NCBI RefSeq assembly: GCF_000023585.1 | Contig: NC_012914.1 | Span: 6,733,501-6,797,500 of the forward strand | DNA length: 64,000 bases | From: Paenibacillus sp. JDR-2 | Lineage (GTDB): Bacteria > Bacillota > Bacilli > Paenibacillales > Paenibacillaceae | Reading direction: 5' to 3' | Shown here: positions 50,974 through 59,692 of the stretch, in pieces | How positions within the stretch are numbered: the stretch's first letter is position 1 | Layout: each line of letters opens with the position of its first letter | Program-made: the position numbers and the translations under genes | The notes under the pieces: model-generated | Seen by the model: the letters and a program-made list of their open reading frames with translations, nothing else | Told to the model about the DNA's origin: nothing | The model's database searches: none

Positions 50974-50993
50974 CTTGTTGTCTCTACTCTGCT

Positions 50994-51308
50994 CTACAAG
51001 GTGATATAGATCTCTCCGCTGCCCGGATCAATCTCTGTCTCAAACGTCTTGATGCAGCCGTCGTCCGGCTCATGCACGCGTCCGCTCTTCAGGTCAATCT
51101 TCCAGTCATGCAGCGGGCAGTGTACGGCCGTGCCGCACACCATCCCTTCCGAGAGCCTGCCGCCCTTATGCGGGCATTTGTTCTCGACTGCCTTCACGCT
51201 GCCGTCTGCCAGGCGGAAGATCGCAACGTCCGTGTTGTCGATCTTTACCGTACGAGAGCCTAATACGTCGATCTCCGATATTTTCGCTACTAGCACCTTT
51301 GTCACCAT
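50994..51308 (-). CDS. nirD: Nitrite reductase small subunit
   Basis: 104 residues from ATG at 51308 (GGGGG 7 nt upstream). Rieske-like fold with CPHKGGRLSEGMVCG and CPLHDWKIDL, so all four ligands of a [2Fe-2S] Rieske cluster are present; many NirD proteins lack them, as in E. coli. Starts 11 bp after nirB. Works with NirB in NADH-dependent reduction of nitrite to ammonium. Confidence 0.95.
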   Translation of the reverse strand: MVTKVLVAKISEIDVLGSRTVKIDNTDVAIFRLADGSVKAVENKCPHKGGRLSEGMVCGTAVHCPLHDWKIDLKSGRVHEPDDGCIKTFETEIDPGSGEIYITL

Positions 51309-51319
51309 ATAGAAGCCCC

Positions 51320-53758
51320 CTATCCTTGAACCGGCTGTGGAGTGGATAATTGCTCGAAGTTTTTGCGCAGCTCTTTGTTCTCGATGATTTCTTTCCATGG
51401 ATCTGTAGTATAGCTAAGCGTCTTCTCAAGACGTTCAACCAAGGCCAGACGATCTTCCCGTTTCTCGAGCGCCTTCTTGACATGATCCAGACCAACGCGT
51501 TCAATCCATTGCGCGGTACGTTCGTTCCAAGTCGCATTCTCGCGGTAATATTGCAGGTAAGCCGAGGACCATTCCATCACTTCATCCTCCGTCTTCACCG
51601 TACATAGCAGTTCAGTCGCACGTACATGTATACCGCCGTTGCCGCCTACGTGAAGCTCCCAGGCACCGTCGATTGCGACGATACCAAGATCCTTAATCGT
51701 TGCTTCCGCGCAGTTGCGCGGACAGCCGGATACGGCTAGCTTTACTTTCGCCGGAGCCGTCATTCGCTCGTAGGCTTTCTCCATCCGAATCCCCATGGCG
51801 ATCGAATCTTGTGTGCCAAAGCGGCAGAAAGTGTTGCCTACGCAGGTTTTTACCGTGCGGAGCGTTTTGCCGTAAGCATGGCCGGAAGGCATATCAAGCT
51901 CTTCCCAGATCTTCGGCAGGTCTTCTTTCTTCACGCCCAGGAGGTCAAGCCGTTGTCCGCCGGTGAACTTCACCATCGGAACCTCGTACTTCTCTGCGAC
52001 GGTAGCGATTTTGATCAGGTCGGCCGGCGTAGTTACGCCGCCGTAGACGCGAGGCACAACCGAATAAGTGCCGTCCTTCTGAATATTCGCGTGGTAGCGC
52101 TCGTTCGTGAAGCGCGATTCCTTCTGATCCTCGTATTCCCCCGGCCACAGCATGCCGAGGTAGTAGTTCAGCGATGGGCGGCATTTCGTGCAGCCCCCTT
52201 CGTTCTTCCATCCCAGCACGTTCATGACTTCCTTGACCGTCATGAGGCGCATTTCCTTGATGGCCGCAACGATCTCGTCACGGGAATGCTCGGTACATCC
52301 GCAGATGCCTTCCTTCACCGGCACGCCTGCCGCATCGCCGGCGTATAGCTTCAGCAAGCCTTCCACTTGAGGCTTGCAGCCGCCGCAGGAAGCGGAAGCT
52401 TTCGTGCAGCCTTTAAGGCTGGCCAGCGTATTGCAGCCTTTATTCTGAACAGCATCGGCAATTGCTCCCTTCGATACGCCGTTACAGCCACAGACAATTT
52501 CATCGCCTGGCATCGCAGCCAGCCGATCCAATGGCGAAGAGCCTCCACCTGCCGCAGGCGAGAAGCCAAGCAGCAGCTCCTTCTCCTTGCCCTCAATCGA
52601 TTCGCCCTTCTTCATAATCGAGAACAGCTCGGCACCGTCGGTTGTATCGCCAAACAGTACGGCTCCTACAAGCTTTCCGTTTTTTATCACAATCTTCTTG
52701 TATGTGCCCGCTACATCATCTTGAATACGCAAGGCTCTAGTGCCTGGTCCTTCGTTAAATTGGCCTGCCGAGAATACGTCGACACCGGATACTTTCAGCT
52801 TGGTTGAAGTAACGGAGCCTTGGTAGCCTTCCGTTTCTACGCCGGCCAGCAGCTTCGCCAGAACGGCGCCTTGCTCATACAGCGGAGCAACCAGGCCGTA
52901 AGCGATCCCCCGGTGCTCGGCGCATTCGCCAACCGCGTACACATCCGGAATATTCGTCCTCATGAAGTCGTCAACGATAATCCCGCGGCCTACTTCGATG
53001 CCGGATGCCTTCGCTAATTCAACGCTCGGGCGGATCCCCACCGCCATCACGATAAGATCCGCTTCAACCTCGCTGCCGTCCGCGAATTGCAAAGCCTTCA
53101 CGCGGCGTCTGCCCGTAATGGATGCCGATTGCTTGCTGAGCAGGAATTTCATCCCTTGCGCCTCAAGCTCGCGCTGCAGCATCCGTGCCGCCGGCTCATC
53201 CAGCTCGCGGTTCATTAGAATGCCGTTAATATGGACAACGTGTACGTCCATCCCCAGATTCAGCAGCCCCCGCGCCGCCTCAAGCCCAAGCAGGCCGCCG
53301 CCGATCACGGCTGCTTTTTTATACTTTTGGGAAGTCTCCTGCATAATCTCGGTGTCGCGGATATCCCGGAAGCCGATTACGCCCTCTTTGTTCGCGCCAG
53401 GCAGAGGCAGCATAAACGGATTCGAGCCCGTTGCCATAACAAGCACGTCATAGTCCGCTTCAACCCCTTGCTGGGAGTACACTTTTTTCCGCTTCGTATC
53501 AATCTTGGTGACCGTATGTCCGGCATGCAGCTGAATATGATTGTCCGCGTACCAGTCCCAGTCGTTAATGATGATATCCTTCATGTCCGTCCCGCCGGCA
53601 AGCACCGAGGATAACATAATCCGGTTGTAATTCGGGTACGGCTCCGAGCCAAAGATCGTAATGCTATATGCATCCGGAGCGAGCTTGATCAGATGCTCGA
53701 TTGCCCGTACCCCCGCCATTCCGTTGCCAACCAGCACCAATTTCTTCCGATCCGCCAT
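51320..53758 (-). CDS. nirB: Assimilatory nitrite reductase large subunit [NAD(P)H]
   Basis: 812 residues from ATG at 53758 (AGGAG 7 nt upstream). Order of domains: FAD/NAD oxidoreductase (LVGNGMAGVRAIEHL near 10, AAVIGGGLLGLEAARGL near 148, VYAVGECAEHRG), BFD-like [2Fe-2S] repeats (CGCNGVSKGAI, CTKASASCGGCKP, CTKCRPSLNYY), nitrite/sulfite reductase ferredoxin-like half, and the sirohaem-4Fe4S site (TCVGNTFCRFG and SGCPRNCAEA). Reduces nitrite to ammonium in the cytoplasm. First gene of nirB-nirD-nirC-cobA. Its ~200-nt leader carries an ANTAR-type antiterminator. Confidence 0.97.
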   Translation of the reverse strand: MADRKKLVLVGNGMAGVRAIEHLIKLAPDAYSITIFGSEPYPNYNRIMLSSVLAGGTDMKDIIINDWDWYADNHIQLHAGHTVTKIDTKRKKVYSQQGVEADYDVLVMATGSNPFMLPLPGANKEGVIGFRDIRDTEIMQETSQKYKKAAVIGGGLLGLEAARGLLNLGMDVHVVHINGILMNRELDEPAARMLQRELEAQGMKFLLSKQSASITGRRRVKALQFADGSEVEADLIVMAVGIRPSVELAKASGIEVGRGIIVDDFMRTNIPDVYAVGECAEHRGIAYGLVAPLYEQGAVLAKLLAGVETEGYQGSVTSTKLKVSGVDVFSAGQFNEGPGTRALRIQDDVAGTYKKIVIKNGKLVGAVLFGDTTDGAELFSIMKKGESIEGKEKELLLGFSPAAGGGSSPLDRLAAMPGDEIVCGCNGVSKGAIADAVQNKGCNTLASLKGCTKASASCGGCKPQVEGLLKLYAGDAAGVPVKEGICGCTEHSRDEIVAAIKEMRLMTVKEVMNVLGWKNEGGCTKCRPSLNYYLGMLWPGEYEDQKESRFTNERYHANIQKDGTYSVVPRVYGGVTTPADLIKIATVAEKYEVPMVKFTGGQRLDLLGVKKEDLPKIWEELDMPSGHAYGKTLRTVKTCVGNTFCRFGTQDSIAMGIRMEKAYERMTAPAKVKLAVSGCPRNCAEATIKDLGIVAIDGAWELHVGGNGGIHVRATELLCTVKTEDEVMEWSSAYLQYYRENATWNERTAQWIERVGLDHVKKALEKREDRLALVERLEKTLSYTTDPWKEIIENKELRKNFEQLSTPQPVQG

Positions 53759-53801
53759 TGTCATTCTCCTCTCCACTCTCTCTAGCTCTTGATCTGTATG
53801 G

Positions 53802-53876
53802 AAAAATAAAAAAAGCCTGGCTTCGGATTCCGCGAGGACGCACTTGTGCATTCCCGCAAAAGACGAAGACAGGCTT
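53802..53876 (-). terminator. Leader terminator of the nirB operon
   Basis: Minus strand: AAGCCTGTCTTCG (53876-53864) pairs with CGAAGCCAGGCTT (53825-53813), followed by a T-rich run. Its left arm is the right arm of ANTAR hairpin P2, so the two folds exclude each other. Confidence 0.92.
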
Positions 53877-53912
53877 CATTGCCGCTTCAAATGAATACGC
53901 CATTGTATTCAT
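53865..53912 (-). promoter_or_regulatory. ANTAR target: two hairpins with A1/G4 hexaloops
   Basis: P1 (53912-53891): 8-bp stem ATGAATAC/GTATTCAT with loop AATGGC. P2 (53888-53865): stem GAAGCGGC with GCC-G-CTTC (two bulged U) and loop AATGAA. Both loops have A at position 1 and G at position 4, the known ANTAR recognition rule. Linker 2 nt. Confidence 0.85.
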
Positions 53913-53967
53913 GAAAGATTGAATTGTAGTACCGCAAAGCCGGAAGCCTTGTCGGTGTGTTACCGCT

Positions 53968-53996
53968 ACTATACAATGCCGCGACATCCATGTCAA
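53968..53996 (-). promoter_or_regulatory. Sigma-A promoter of the nirB operon
   Basis: TTGACA (53996-53991), 17-bp spacer, TATAGT (53973-53968). Start predicted near 53961, giving a leader of ~200 nt. Confidence 0.87.
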
Positions 53997-54104
53997 CATA
54001 CTTGACATAAAAAATGAACATTTGTGCGTATCGACAGTTTTACACATTACATGTTATATATAATAACAAATGATATTTCGTTCGTAGGGGAAGAGGAGGA
54101 TGAC

Positions 54105-54686
54105 ATGCGTTCTCTGTTAGTGATCGACAATCCCGGGGGAAAAGCTGAAGCGCAGCCGCTGGAGCAAATGTTGGAGACATACGGTTATTCCGTATTGTAT
54201 GCAAGCTCGGACGAAACGGCCAAGAACCATCTGCCGAAAGCCGATGCCGTCGTTTTTCATTTGCCGCTAGGCGAGGTGAAGGCATGGGGCAACAGGCTCT
54301 TGCAGCGCAAGAGGCTGCCCATGCTCTGGTGGTGCAGCGCGGATACGGCAACGATGTCCGCTGCCTTTTGCGAGGATGATCTGCCGATCGACGGTATTCT
54401 CACGCCCTCAATGAGCGAACAGGAGCTGCACTGGGCGCTTCATTTCGGCTCGAAGGCCTGCTTCGAAAGGCAGCATTGGCTGAACGAGAGGAAGCAGCTG
54501 GAGGCGCGGCTGGAAGAGCGGAAGTGGATTGACATGGCAAAGGGTATCCTATGTAAAATAAAGCAGGTATCCGAGGCGGAAGCTTATGACCTGCTGCGCA
54601 AGCAGGCCATGAATGAGCGGAAGCGGATTGTGGATGTGGCGACATCCATCGTGAAAGTCTATCAGCTGCTGCAAGAGCAGAAATAA
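54105..54686 (+). CDS. ANTAR-domain RNA-binding antiterminator with degenerate receiver (NasR-like role)
   Basis: 193 residues from ATG at 54105 (AGGAGG upstream). N-terminal ~120 residues look like a receiver (MRSLLVIDNPGG, ADAVVFHLPLGEV) without the usual phosphoacceptor arrangement. The C-terminal ~60 residues are ANTAR: LEERKWIDMAKGILCKIKQV and AYDLLRKQAMNERKRIVDVA. ANTAR proteins stabilise dual hairpins to prevent termination. Divergent from nirB, whose leader has exactly such hairpins, so it is the likely nitrite/nitrate-responsive regulator. Signal input unknown; no sensor kinase adjacent. Confidence 0.92.
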   Translation: MRSLLVIDNPGGKAEAQPLEQMLETYGYSVLYASSDETAKNHLPKADAVVFHLPLGEVKAWGNRLLQRKRLPMLWWCSADTATMSAAFCEDDLPIDGILTPSMSEQELHWALHFGSKACFERQHWLNERKQLEARLEERKWIDMAKGILCKIKQVSEAEAYDLLRKQAMNERKRIVDVATSIVKVYQLLQEQK

Positions 54687-54699
54687 AGGGGTGCTGACG

Positions 54700-55758
54700 A
54701 TGTTTACTAAACTATTAAAAGAAGTCGGCCGCGGAAAAAGAGGCGCCAGGGACTTAACCTACGAAGAGGCGCTGGAAGCGGCCGACTGGATCATGAACCG
54801 GAAAGCAACCCCTGCCCAGATGGGCGCCTTTTTTATTGCCGAACGGATTAAGATGGAAAGCGTCGAGGAGCTGGAAGCGTTCGTAAACGTATGCCGGAAC
54901 AGCGCCTACCGCGCACCCATTCAGGAAGGACTGGACTGCGCGGGACCTTACGACGGGCGGGTAAAAACCTTCTTCGCTTCCTTCGCTACGGCCTTCCTGC
55001 TTGCCTCGGCCGGTCTTCCCGTTACGCTGCACGGCGCCAAGTCGCTGCCGCCGAAATGGGGCGTGACGCTGCTGGATATGCTCGCCGAGCTAGGCATCGG
55101 CAAAGCTCAGCTTACGCGGGACCGCGTAGTGCACGCGGCCAAAGCAACCGGCGTGCTGTTCGTGGACACCGAGGAATGGTGCCCGCCACTGGGTGAGCTC
55201 CGGGACATCCGCGAGGAACTTGGCATGCGTACGGTGCTGAACACAGCGGAGAAGCTGATCGATTTCTCCCATTCGCCGTACCTCGTCTTTGGCGTTTTCC
55301 ATAATACCGTCTTTGACCGGATGAGCAAGCTGCTCACTGACTTGAAATACCGCCGGGCCCTTATCGTGCAAGGGACGGAGGGCTCCGAGGATCTGTTCAT
55401 CGAGCGCCCTACCCGCACCTATATCGTTGAGAACGGCGAAGCAAGGCTGCATGTCATCGATCCGGAAGAATTCGGCATGGAGGCAACGCTGCCGGAGAAA
55501 ACCGAATGGAGCGCTGCCGAACAGATCGAGACCGCCCAGGCCGTCCTGCAAGGAAAGGCTCACATCGGCTACGTGAACCAGGTACTGCTTAACGCCGCCG
55601 TCCGGCTCCGTCTTGCAGACCGCTCCGAATCCGTCGAAGAAGCGTTGTACCAATGCAAAGCGCTGCTCGACAGCGGGGCTGCATGGGAGCGTTACACGGC
55701 TTGGCGCAGCAGCTTGCTAAGCGAAGGAACGCCCGCACCAATCGGCGGTGTTAAGTAA
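54700..55758 (+). CDS. TrpD-like (anthranilate phosphoribosyltransferase family) protein
   Basis: 352 residues from ATG at 54700 (AAGGGG 8 nt upstream), 13 bp after the ANTAR gene. GT3-type fold: N-terminal helical domain (TYEEALEAADWIMNRKATPAQMGAFFIAERIK) and a nucleoside-phosphorylase-like body. The TrpD motif KHGNR..SS is replaced by TLHGAKSLPPKWG, so PRPP/anthranilate chemistry is unlikely to be conserved; it resembles YbiB/TrpD2, a DNA- or RNA-binding branch. Its cotranscription with an antiterminator suggests a role in nitrogen regulation or nucleic-acid binding (inference). Confidence 0.8.
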   Translation: MFTKLLKEVGRGKRGARDLTYEEALEAADWIMNRKATPAQMGAFFIAERIKMESVEELEAFVNVCRNSAYRAPIQEGLDCAGPYDGRVKTFFASFATAFLLASAGLPVTLHGAKSLPPKWGVTLLDMLAELGIGKAQLTRDRVVHAAKATGVLFVDTEEWCPPLGELRDIREELGMRTVLNTAEKLIDFSHSPYLVFGVFHNTVFDRMSKLLTDLKYRRALIVQGTEGSEDLFIERPTRTYIVENGEARLHVIDPEEFGMEATLPEKTEWSAAEQIETAQAVLQGKAHIGYVNQVLLNAAVRLRLADRSESVEEALYQCKALLDSGAAWERYTAWRSSLLSEGTPAPIGGVK

Positions 55759-55848
55759 CATAACACGAAGCTTGTGCCATAGTCTTCGCGGCATGCGAAG
55801 CCGCATTCCTTCTCTCCAATCTGACACCTACGTTGCACAATAAAAAAA

Positions 55849-55888
55849 GCTTCTGAAGGCTGACCACCCAGCCGGCAGAAGCTCTTTT
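55849..55888 (+). terminator. Terminator after the ANTAR-trpD2 pair
   Basis: AGCTTCTG...CAGAAGCT stem with inner GGCTG/CAGCC and a T run. Confidence 0.88.
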
Positions 55889-55959
55889 TATTTCCACTTT
55901 CTTTCTTGAGCGAGTATTCCCATATCCTTAGCTACGTCCAAGGCAGCCCAAAGCTAAGG

Positions 55960-56300
55960 CTAATGACGGGTTAAGGTCCCTAAGGGAACTTAAAGGTCAG
56001 GAGAAGCAGCTAGTTTTGATGGTTAAGGCCCCTTAAGGGCCTTAACGTACTGGAGAAGTCGCAAGAGGCTGCGGATAGCTGCCGTTAAAGACGGCTTAAG
56101 GCCTCTAAGGGACCTTAACGGCCGGGAGAAGTAGCTGGTTTTTATAGTTAAAGCCCCTAAAGGGCCTTAACTCAACGTTATGACCGCCCGAAGCGGCATA
56201 AACTGCCGCAGGGCGAGAGAATAAGACCCTGCGAGGTCGTTAAACGCCCTCATCAGGGCAGAAACAGGGCCGATAAGACCCCGGCGGGGTCTTTATCGCC
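55960..56300. repeat. Intergenic array of TTAAGG palindromes
   Basis: Four related palindromes: 55971-55993, 56022-56046, 56095-56118 and 56147-56171, of the type GTTAAGGCCCC...GGGCCTTAAC, separated by a shared GGAGAAG-AGCT spacer phrase. Further short hairpins (GCCCT/AGGGC, GACCCC/GGGGTC) fill the rest to 56297. No gene in this ~580-bp gap; the last hairpin may end the MFS transcript. Confidence 0.8.
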
Positions 56301-56341
56301 GCCTACATCTGCAGCTGTGCTTAATAAGCGTGGCGGCTGCC

Positions 56342-57559
56342 CTAGCGCGAGCGCGCTCGGCGAACGAGCAGCACATAGCTGAGCACAGCCGCCGTCTCCG
56401 CCGCGGCGATAACCATCCCCATCGGCAGCGCGGCTTCGCTGCCGCCAAGCCCAACAAGCGGCGCCATGCAGGCGCCAAAAACAAAGGACAGCAAACCAAG
56501 CAGCGCCGATGCGCTGCCTGCCGCCTGCTGCTGGTTTTGCATCGCAAGCGAGAAGCTTGCCGTCTGCACAATCCCGACGCTGGCCACCACGAAGAATAAA
56601 GGCACAAGCACGGCGAACAACCCCCAGCCGGCTATAATCGAAACGAGCAACGCCAGACCGCCCGCAAACGCCAGGCTAAGTCCGGCAACAAGCAGCTTCG
56701 GCGCGCTCACCTTACCGGCAAGACGCCCGGCGATTTGGCTGGCCGCGATAATGCCAAGCCCGTTAATGGCAAAGCACAAGCTGTAGCCTTGCGGCGAGAC
56801 GCCAAACAGGTTCTGAATCACAAACGGCGAGCCCGAGATGTAGGCGAACATCGCCGCTACCACAAAGCCCTGCGTCAGCGCGTAGCCCATAAAGACGCGA
56901 TCCGTCAGCAATCCGCGGAATTTCGTCAGTATATTGCGAGCCCCGCCCTGTGAGCGGTTCTTCTCCTGAAGGGATTCCTTCATCCCGAACCATACCGCCG
57001 CAAACATCACCGCGCCAATCACGGTCAGAACAATAAACACGCCCCGCCATTCCGTCCATTTCAGGATCTGTCCCCCGGCAATCGGAGCCGCGATTGGGGC
57101 TACCCCGTTCACCAGCATCAGCATCGAGAAAAACCTTGTCATTCCCGCTCCCTCGAATAAATCCCGGACGACCGCGCGCGAGATAACGATTCCCGCCGCG
57201 CCGCCAAAGCCCTGCACGAAGCGCAGCAGGACAAAGGTCTCGATGGAAGGCGCCGCTACGCATAGAATCGAAGCCGCCATATAAACGATAAGTCCAATTA
57301 ACAAGGGCTTCCGCCGGCCCCTGACATCGCTGATCGGTCCGATAAACAGCTGACCCAGCGAAATGCCCAGCAGGCAGGCCGTTAAGCTAAGCTGGGACAT
57401 CGACGTCCCCGCGCCGAAATCATCCGCAAGCTCCGGCAAAGCCGGTAAATACATATCGATGGAGAGAGGAGCAAAAGCAGACAACGAACCAAGCAGCAAA
57501 GCCATCCATAAGACCGCTCTTGGTGCCTTTGCCTGCGCGAAATCCTTATCATTTCCCAT
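56342..57559 (-). CDS. MFS multidrug exporter, Bcr/CflA subfamily
   Basis: 405 residues with 12 predicted helices. ATG at 57559 with GGAG ~10 nt upstream; the longer frame to 57655 crosses the preceding terminator. DHA1 motifs include DMYLPALPELADDFG near 35, GPISDVRGRRKPLL between TM2 and TM3, and FVQGFGGAAGIVISRAVVRD (motif C-like). Bcr/CflA proteins export drugs such as bicyclomycin or chloramphenicol by proton antiport; substrate here unknown. Monocistronic. Confidence 0.9.
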   Translation of the reverse strand: MGNDKDFAQAKAPRAVLWMALLLGSLSAFAPLSIDMYLPALPELADDFGAGTSMSQLSLTACLLGISLGQLFIGPISDVRGRRKPLLIGLIVYMAASILCVAAPSIETFVLLRFVQGFGGAAGIVISRAVVRDLFEGAGMTRFFSMLMLVNGVAPIAAPIAGGQILKWTEWRGVFIVLTVIGAVMFAAVWFGMKESLQEKNRSQGGARNILTKFRGLLTDRVFMGYALTQGFVVAAMFAYISGSPFVIQNLFGVSPQGYSLCFAINGLGIIAASQIAGRLAGKVSAPKLLVAGLSLAFAGGLALLVSIIAGWGLFAVLVPLFFVVASVGIVQTASFSLAMQNQQQAAGSASALLGLLSFVFGACMAPLVGLGGSEAALPMGMVIAAAETAAVLSYVLLVRRARSR

Positions 57560-57628
57560 TAGACAACCACTCCAGAACCGTTTTGTCGCAACCATTCTAA
57601 TGACGATTCCCATCCCTGTCAAGGAAAC

Positions 57629-57658
57629 AAAAAAAGAGGATGCCTCTATAGGCATCCT
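57629..57658 (-). terminator. Terminator of ydjO
   Basis: AGGATGCC/GGCATCCT, 6-nt loop, seven T residues on the minus strand. Confidence 0.92.
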
Positions 57659-57672
57659 CCCGCGCGATCCAA

Positions 57673-57903
57673 CTATTCGGCCGTATTGACGACGGCACTC
57701 AGCTTTACGGAATCATTCAAATTCACGATCAGAGGAAGCATCCGCTCCCCGCTGATCATGGGAGATTGGCACAATACGCAGGTCGGCGTCTGGTCAAAAG
57801 AGAAGTTGGCTCGCATCCAGCCATTGCAGTCCTCGCTTGCGCATGACCAAATTTTCGTCACGACCTCCGGGATATCTTCCTGAATTTTTTTCCTATTATA
57901 CAT
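57673..57903 (-). CDS. ydjO: YdjO-like cold-inducible zinc-ribbon protein
   Basis: 76 residues. WSCASEDCNGWMRANF and TCVLCQSPM supply two Cys pairs for a zinc ribbon, and the ending GERMLPLIVN matches YdjO of Bacilli, known as cold-inducible with unknown function. No cold-shock protein gene is adjacent. Terminator follows. Confidence 0.87.
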   Translation of the reverse strand: MYNRKKIQEDIPEVVTKIWSCASEDCNGWMRANFSFDQTPTCVLCQSPMISGERMLPLIVNLNDSVKLSAVVNTAE

Positions 57904-58095
57904 AGGTATGTATGCCTCCTTCTACAGATTAATCTGGTACGGACTCCATGAGCCCCGTCACTTTAGAGTGCCTATAACCGTCGATTTCATACATAATATT
58001 TCTAAACGGCCGAGCAGGCACAAAAAAAGCTCCCCCGCCTCCAACAGGAAGCGAAAGAGCTTGTGATATGTAGAATTAATTTCCAGGTACTTCCT
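57904..58095. other. Spacer without a recognisable gene
   Basis: Only a weak AAAAAAGCTC/GAGCTT hairpin at 58022-58062 is seen, perhaps ending the upstream minus-strand gene. A 21-codon frame without SD was not called. Confidence 0.5.
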
Positions 58096-58431
58096 TTATA
58101 GCTTATAGCCGAATTCATTCGGAATATATTCAATGCAGGAAACCGCGATAAAGGTCAGCTTTTCCCCTGCCGCATCGTATTTAACCGTATCCGCCGCAAC
58201 CGAATACCAGATCTTTAGAGTAGGACGACCGTCGTCGTAAGTCCGGAAAATAAAAACATTCAGCTCCTGCTTCCACTTCAGGATCTCATCTATTCCGTCA
58301 TGCTTTGGAGTATGCACGTCGAATTGCCACTGCCCCGCTTCATGCGTCACTTCGTAAGACACCGATTGCTTGGATGAATCCAGAAAAGTCCGGCCGCCTA
58401 CGGCGTGTTTGATGAGTAACTGTTCTTTCAT
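58096..58431 (-). CDS. Hypothetical protein
   Basis: 111 residues, no signal peptide or membrane segment, beta-rich with many aromatic residues (ELNVFIFRTYDDGRPTLKIW, IAVSCIEYIPNEFGYKL). Strong SD TTAGGAGGG before ATG supports that it is real. I do not recognise the family; a lipocalin-like or small beta-barrel fold is a guess. It follows the pirin gene with a 58-bp gap and may be cotranscribed. Confidence 0.65.
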   Translation of the reverse strand: MKEQLLIKHAVGGRTFLDSSKQSVSYEVTHEAGQWQFDVHTPKHDGIDEILKWKQELNVFIFRTYDDGRPTLKIWYSVAADTVKYDAAGEKLTFIAVSCIEYIPNEFGYKL

Positions 58432-58489
58432 GGTTGAACCCTCCTAAAAAGCATATAGCTCTCTTTCAGCCACATTTCGCAAGCATGCC

Positions 58490-59188
58490 TTATGGCAGAT
58501 CAATCAGCATCACAAAGGCGGATTCTTCGGCGGACAGCACAAAATCGGGCTCGAATTCCGCGCGGATCGAATCTTTGGGTCCCATCGCAATGCCATTCGC
58601 ATTCAGATTTCCTTCCAACACCATGACAAAAGCGCGTCGTCCGGTTTTCTGATTAAAAAAGATCCTTCTGCCCGGCTGCAGCCGGCCCAGATAAATCGTC
58701 ATATCCTGATTGATGCTTGCCGTATCTCCTGCGCCATCCGGCGTCACAACCGGCAGCAGCGCATTCTGCAGCTTCGCTTCATCGTAGCTGGCCATTTCGT
58801 AGGAGGGAGCGAGCCCCCGTTCTTTCGGCATAAACCACAATTGCAGGAAGGTGCCTTCCTCTGTATCTGAATCGTTGTATTCCGCGTGAATAATTCCCGT
58901 TCCCGCCGACATGCGCTGAACTTCGCCTGCCGATGTTACTTCGATATTGCCAAGGTTATCTTCATGCTTCAGCCTTCCCGTCAGAGGAATCGTCACGATC
59001 TCCATCTCGCTGTGAGGATGCGCGCCAAAGCCGCGACCCGGCGCGATCGTATCATCGTTTAATACGCGCATGACGCCAAAGCTCGAGTTGTCGGGATCGA
59101 AGTACTCCCCAAACGAGAAGCTCATCGCGCTGCGGAGCCATCCCAAATCGACAGAATGGCGGGCACTTGCCGGAAAATGTTTCATCAT
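58490..59188 (-). CDS. Pirin-family bicupin
   Basis: 232 residues; ATG 59188 (or 59185) after AGGAGGC, so the longer frame to 59269 is rejected. Cupin metal site GFGAHPHSEMEIVTIPLTG (His, His, Glu) near 55-72, with the fourth ligand in GTGIIHAEYN near 100. Similar to YhhW-type quercetinase-like pirins. Function in the cell unclear: quercetin dioxygenase activity or redox sensing have been reported for relatives. Confidence 0.92.
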   Translation of the reverse strand: MMKHFPASARHSVDLGWLRSAMSFSFGEYFDPDNSSFGVMRVLNDDTIAPGRGFGAHPHSEMEIVTIPLTGRLKHEDNLGNIEVTSAGEVQRMSAGTGIIHAEYNDSDTEEGTFLQLWFMPKERGLAPSYEMASYDEAKLQNALLPVVTPDGAGDTASINQDMTIYLGRLQPGRRIFFNQKTGRRAFVMVLEGNLNANGIAMGPKDSIRAEFEPDFVLSAEESAFVMLIDLP

Positions 59189-59376
59189 CGAAAAAACGCC
59201 TCCTTTTTCAATCAATATTCCGAGCCATATCCTCCTTTTATTGTAACCTCGGGCAGGCAGGTATACCAAAAAATATACCGGACAGGCTCGTGCAAGACCT
59301 TATGTAATCGTAATGGTAAGTGAAAATATAGGGCAATCTAACGGCAGGAGCTGAAAAAAGGGAGTGTGAACGGGCG

Positions 59377-59553
59377 ATGGACAACAAGGATGATCTCGTT
59401 ACGGAGAGAGATATCGATCCGAAATTCGGCTTATTTACAGAGGAGATGCCGCAAATCGTCTTGCCGGATGCAACAAGTAAACTGATCGATAGGTATCCGA
59501 AAAATGGCGCAACAGCGCCGCCTCCCAGCGGACCGACTGACGGCTCGCGTTAA
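59377..59553 (+). CDS. Small acidic hypothetical protein
   Basis: 58 residues (MDNKDDLVTERDIDPKFG, ending PTDGSR). GGGAG is ~12 nt before ATG, slightly long. Charged N-terminal half and Pro/Gly/Ser-rich tail suggest a disordered or spore-associated small protein; no family recognised. Isolated between pirin (divergent) and yidC (convergent). Confidence 0.55.
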   Translation: MDNKDDLVTERDIDPKFGLFTEEMPQIVLPDATSKLIDRYPKNGATAPPPSGPTDGSR

Positions 59554-59631
59554 GGAGCTATATCAAGTATAGCATTTACGGAGTGAGGTAAACAGCCCCT
59601 TACGGCGAAATAGAGCCAAATACGGGAAAAT

Positions 59632-59680
59632 AAAAGGACGCATCAACCTGTACAAACAGGTTATGCGTCCTTCTGCTTTT
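59632..59680. terminator. Bidirectional terminator at yidC
   Basis: GGACGCAT and AACCTG pair with CAGGTT and ATGCGTCC; T runs on both sides. Confidence 0.9.
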
Positions 59681-59692
59681 ATCTCATACAAA

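Noticed and set aside
57955..58017. 21-codon minus-strand frame
   Set aside because: No SD and no homologous feature.
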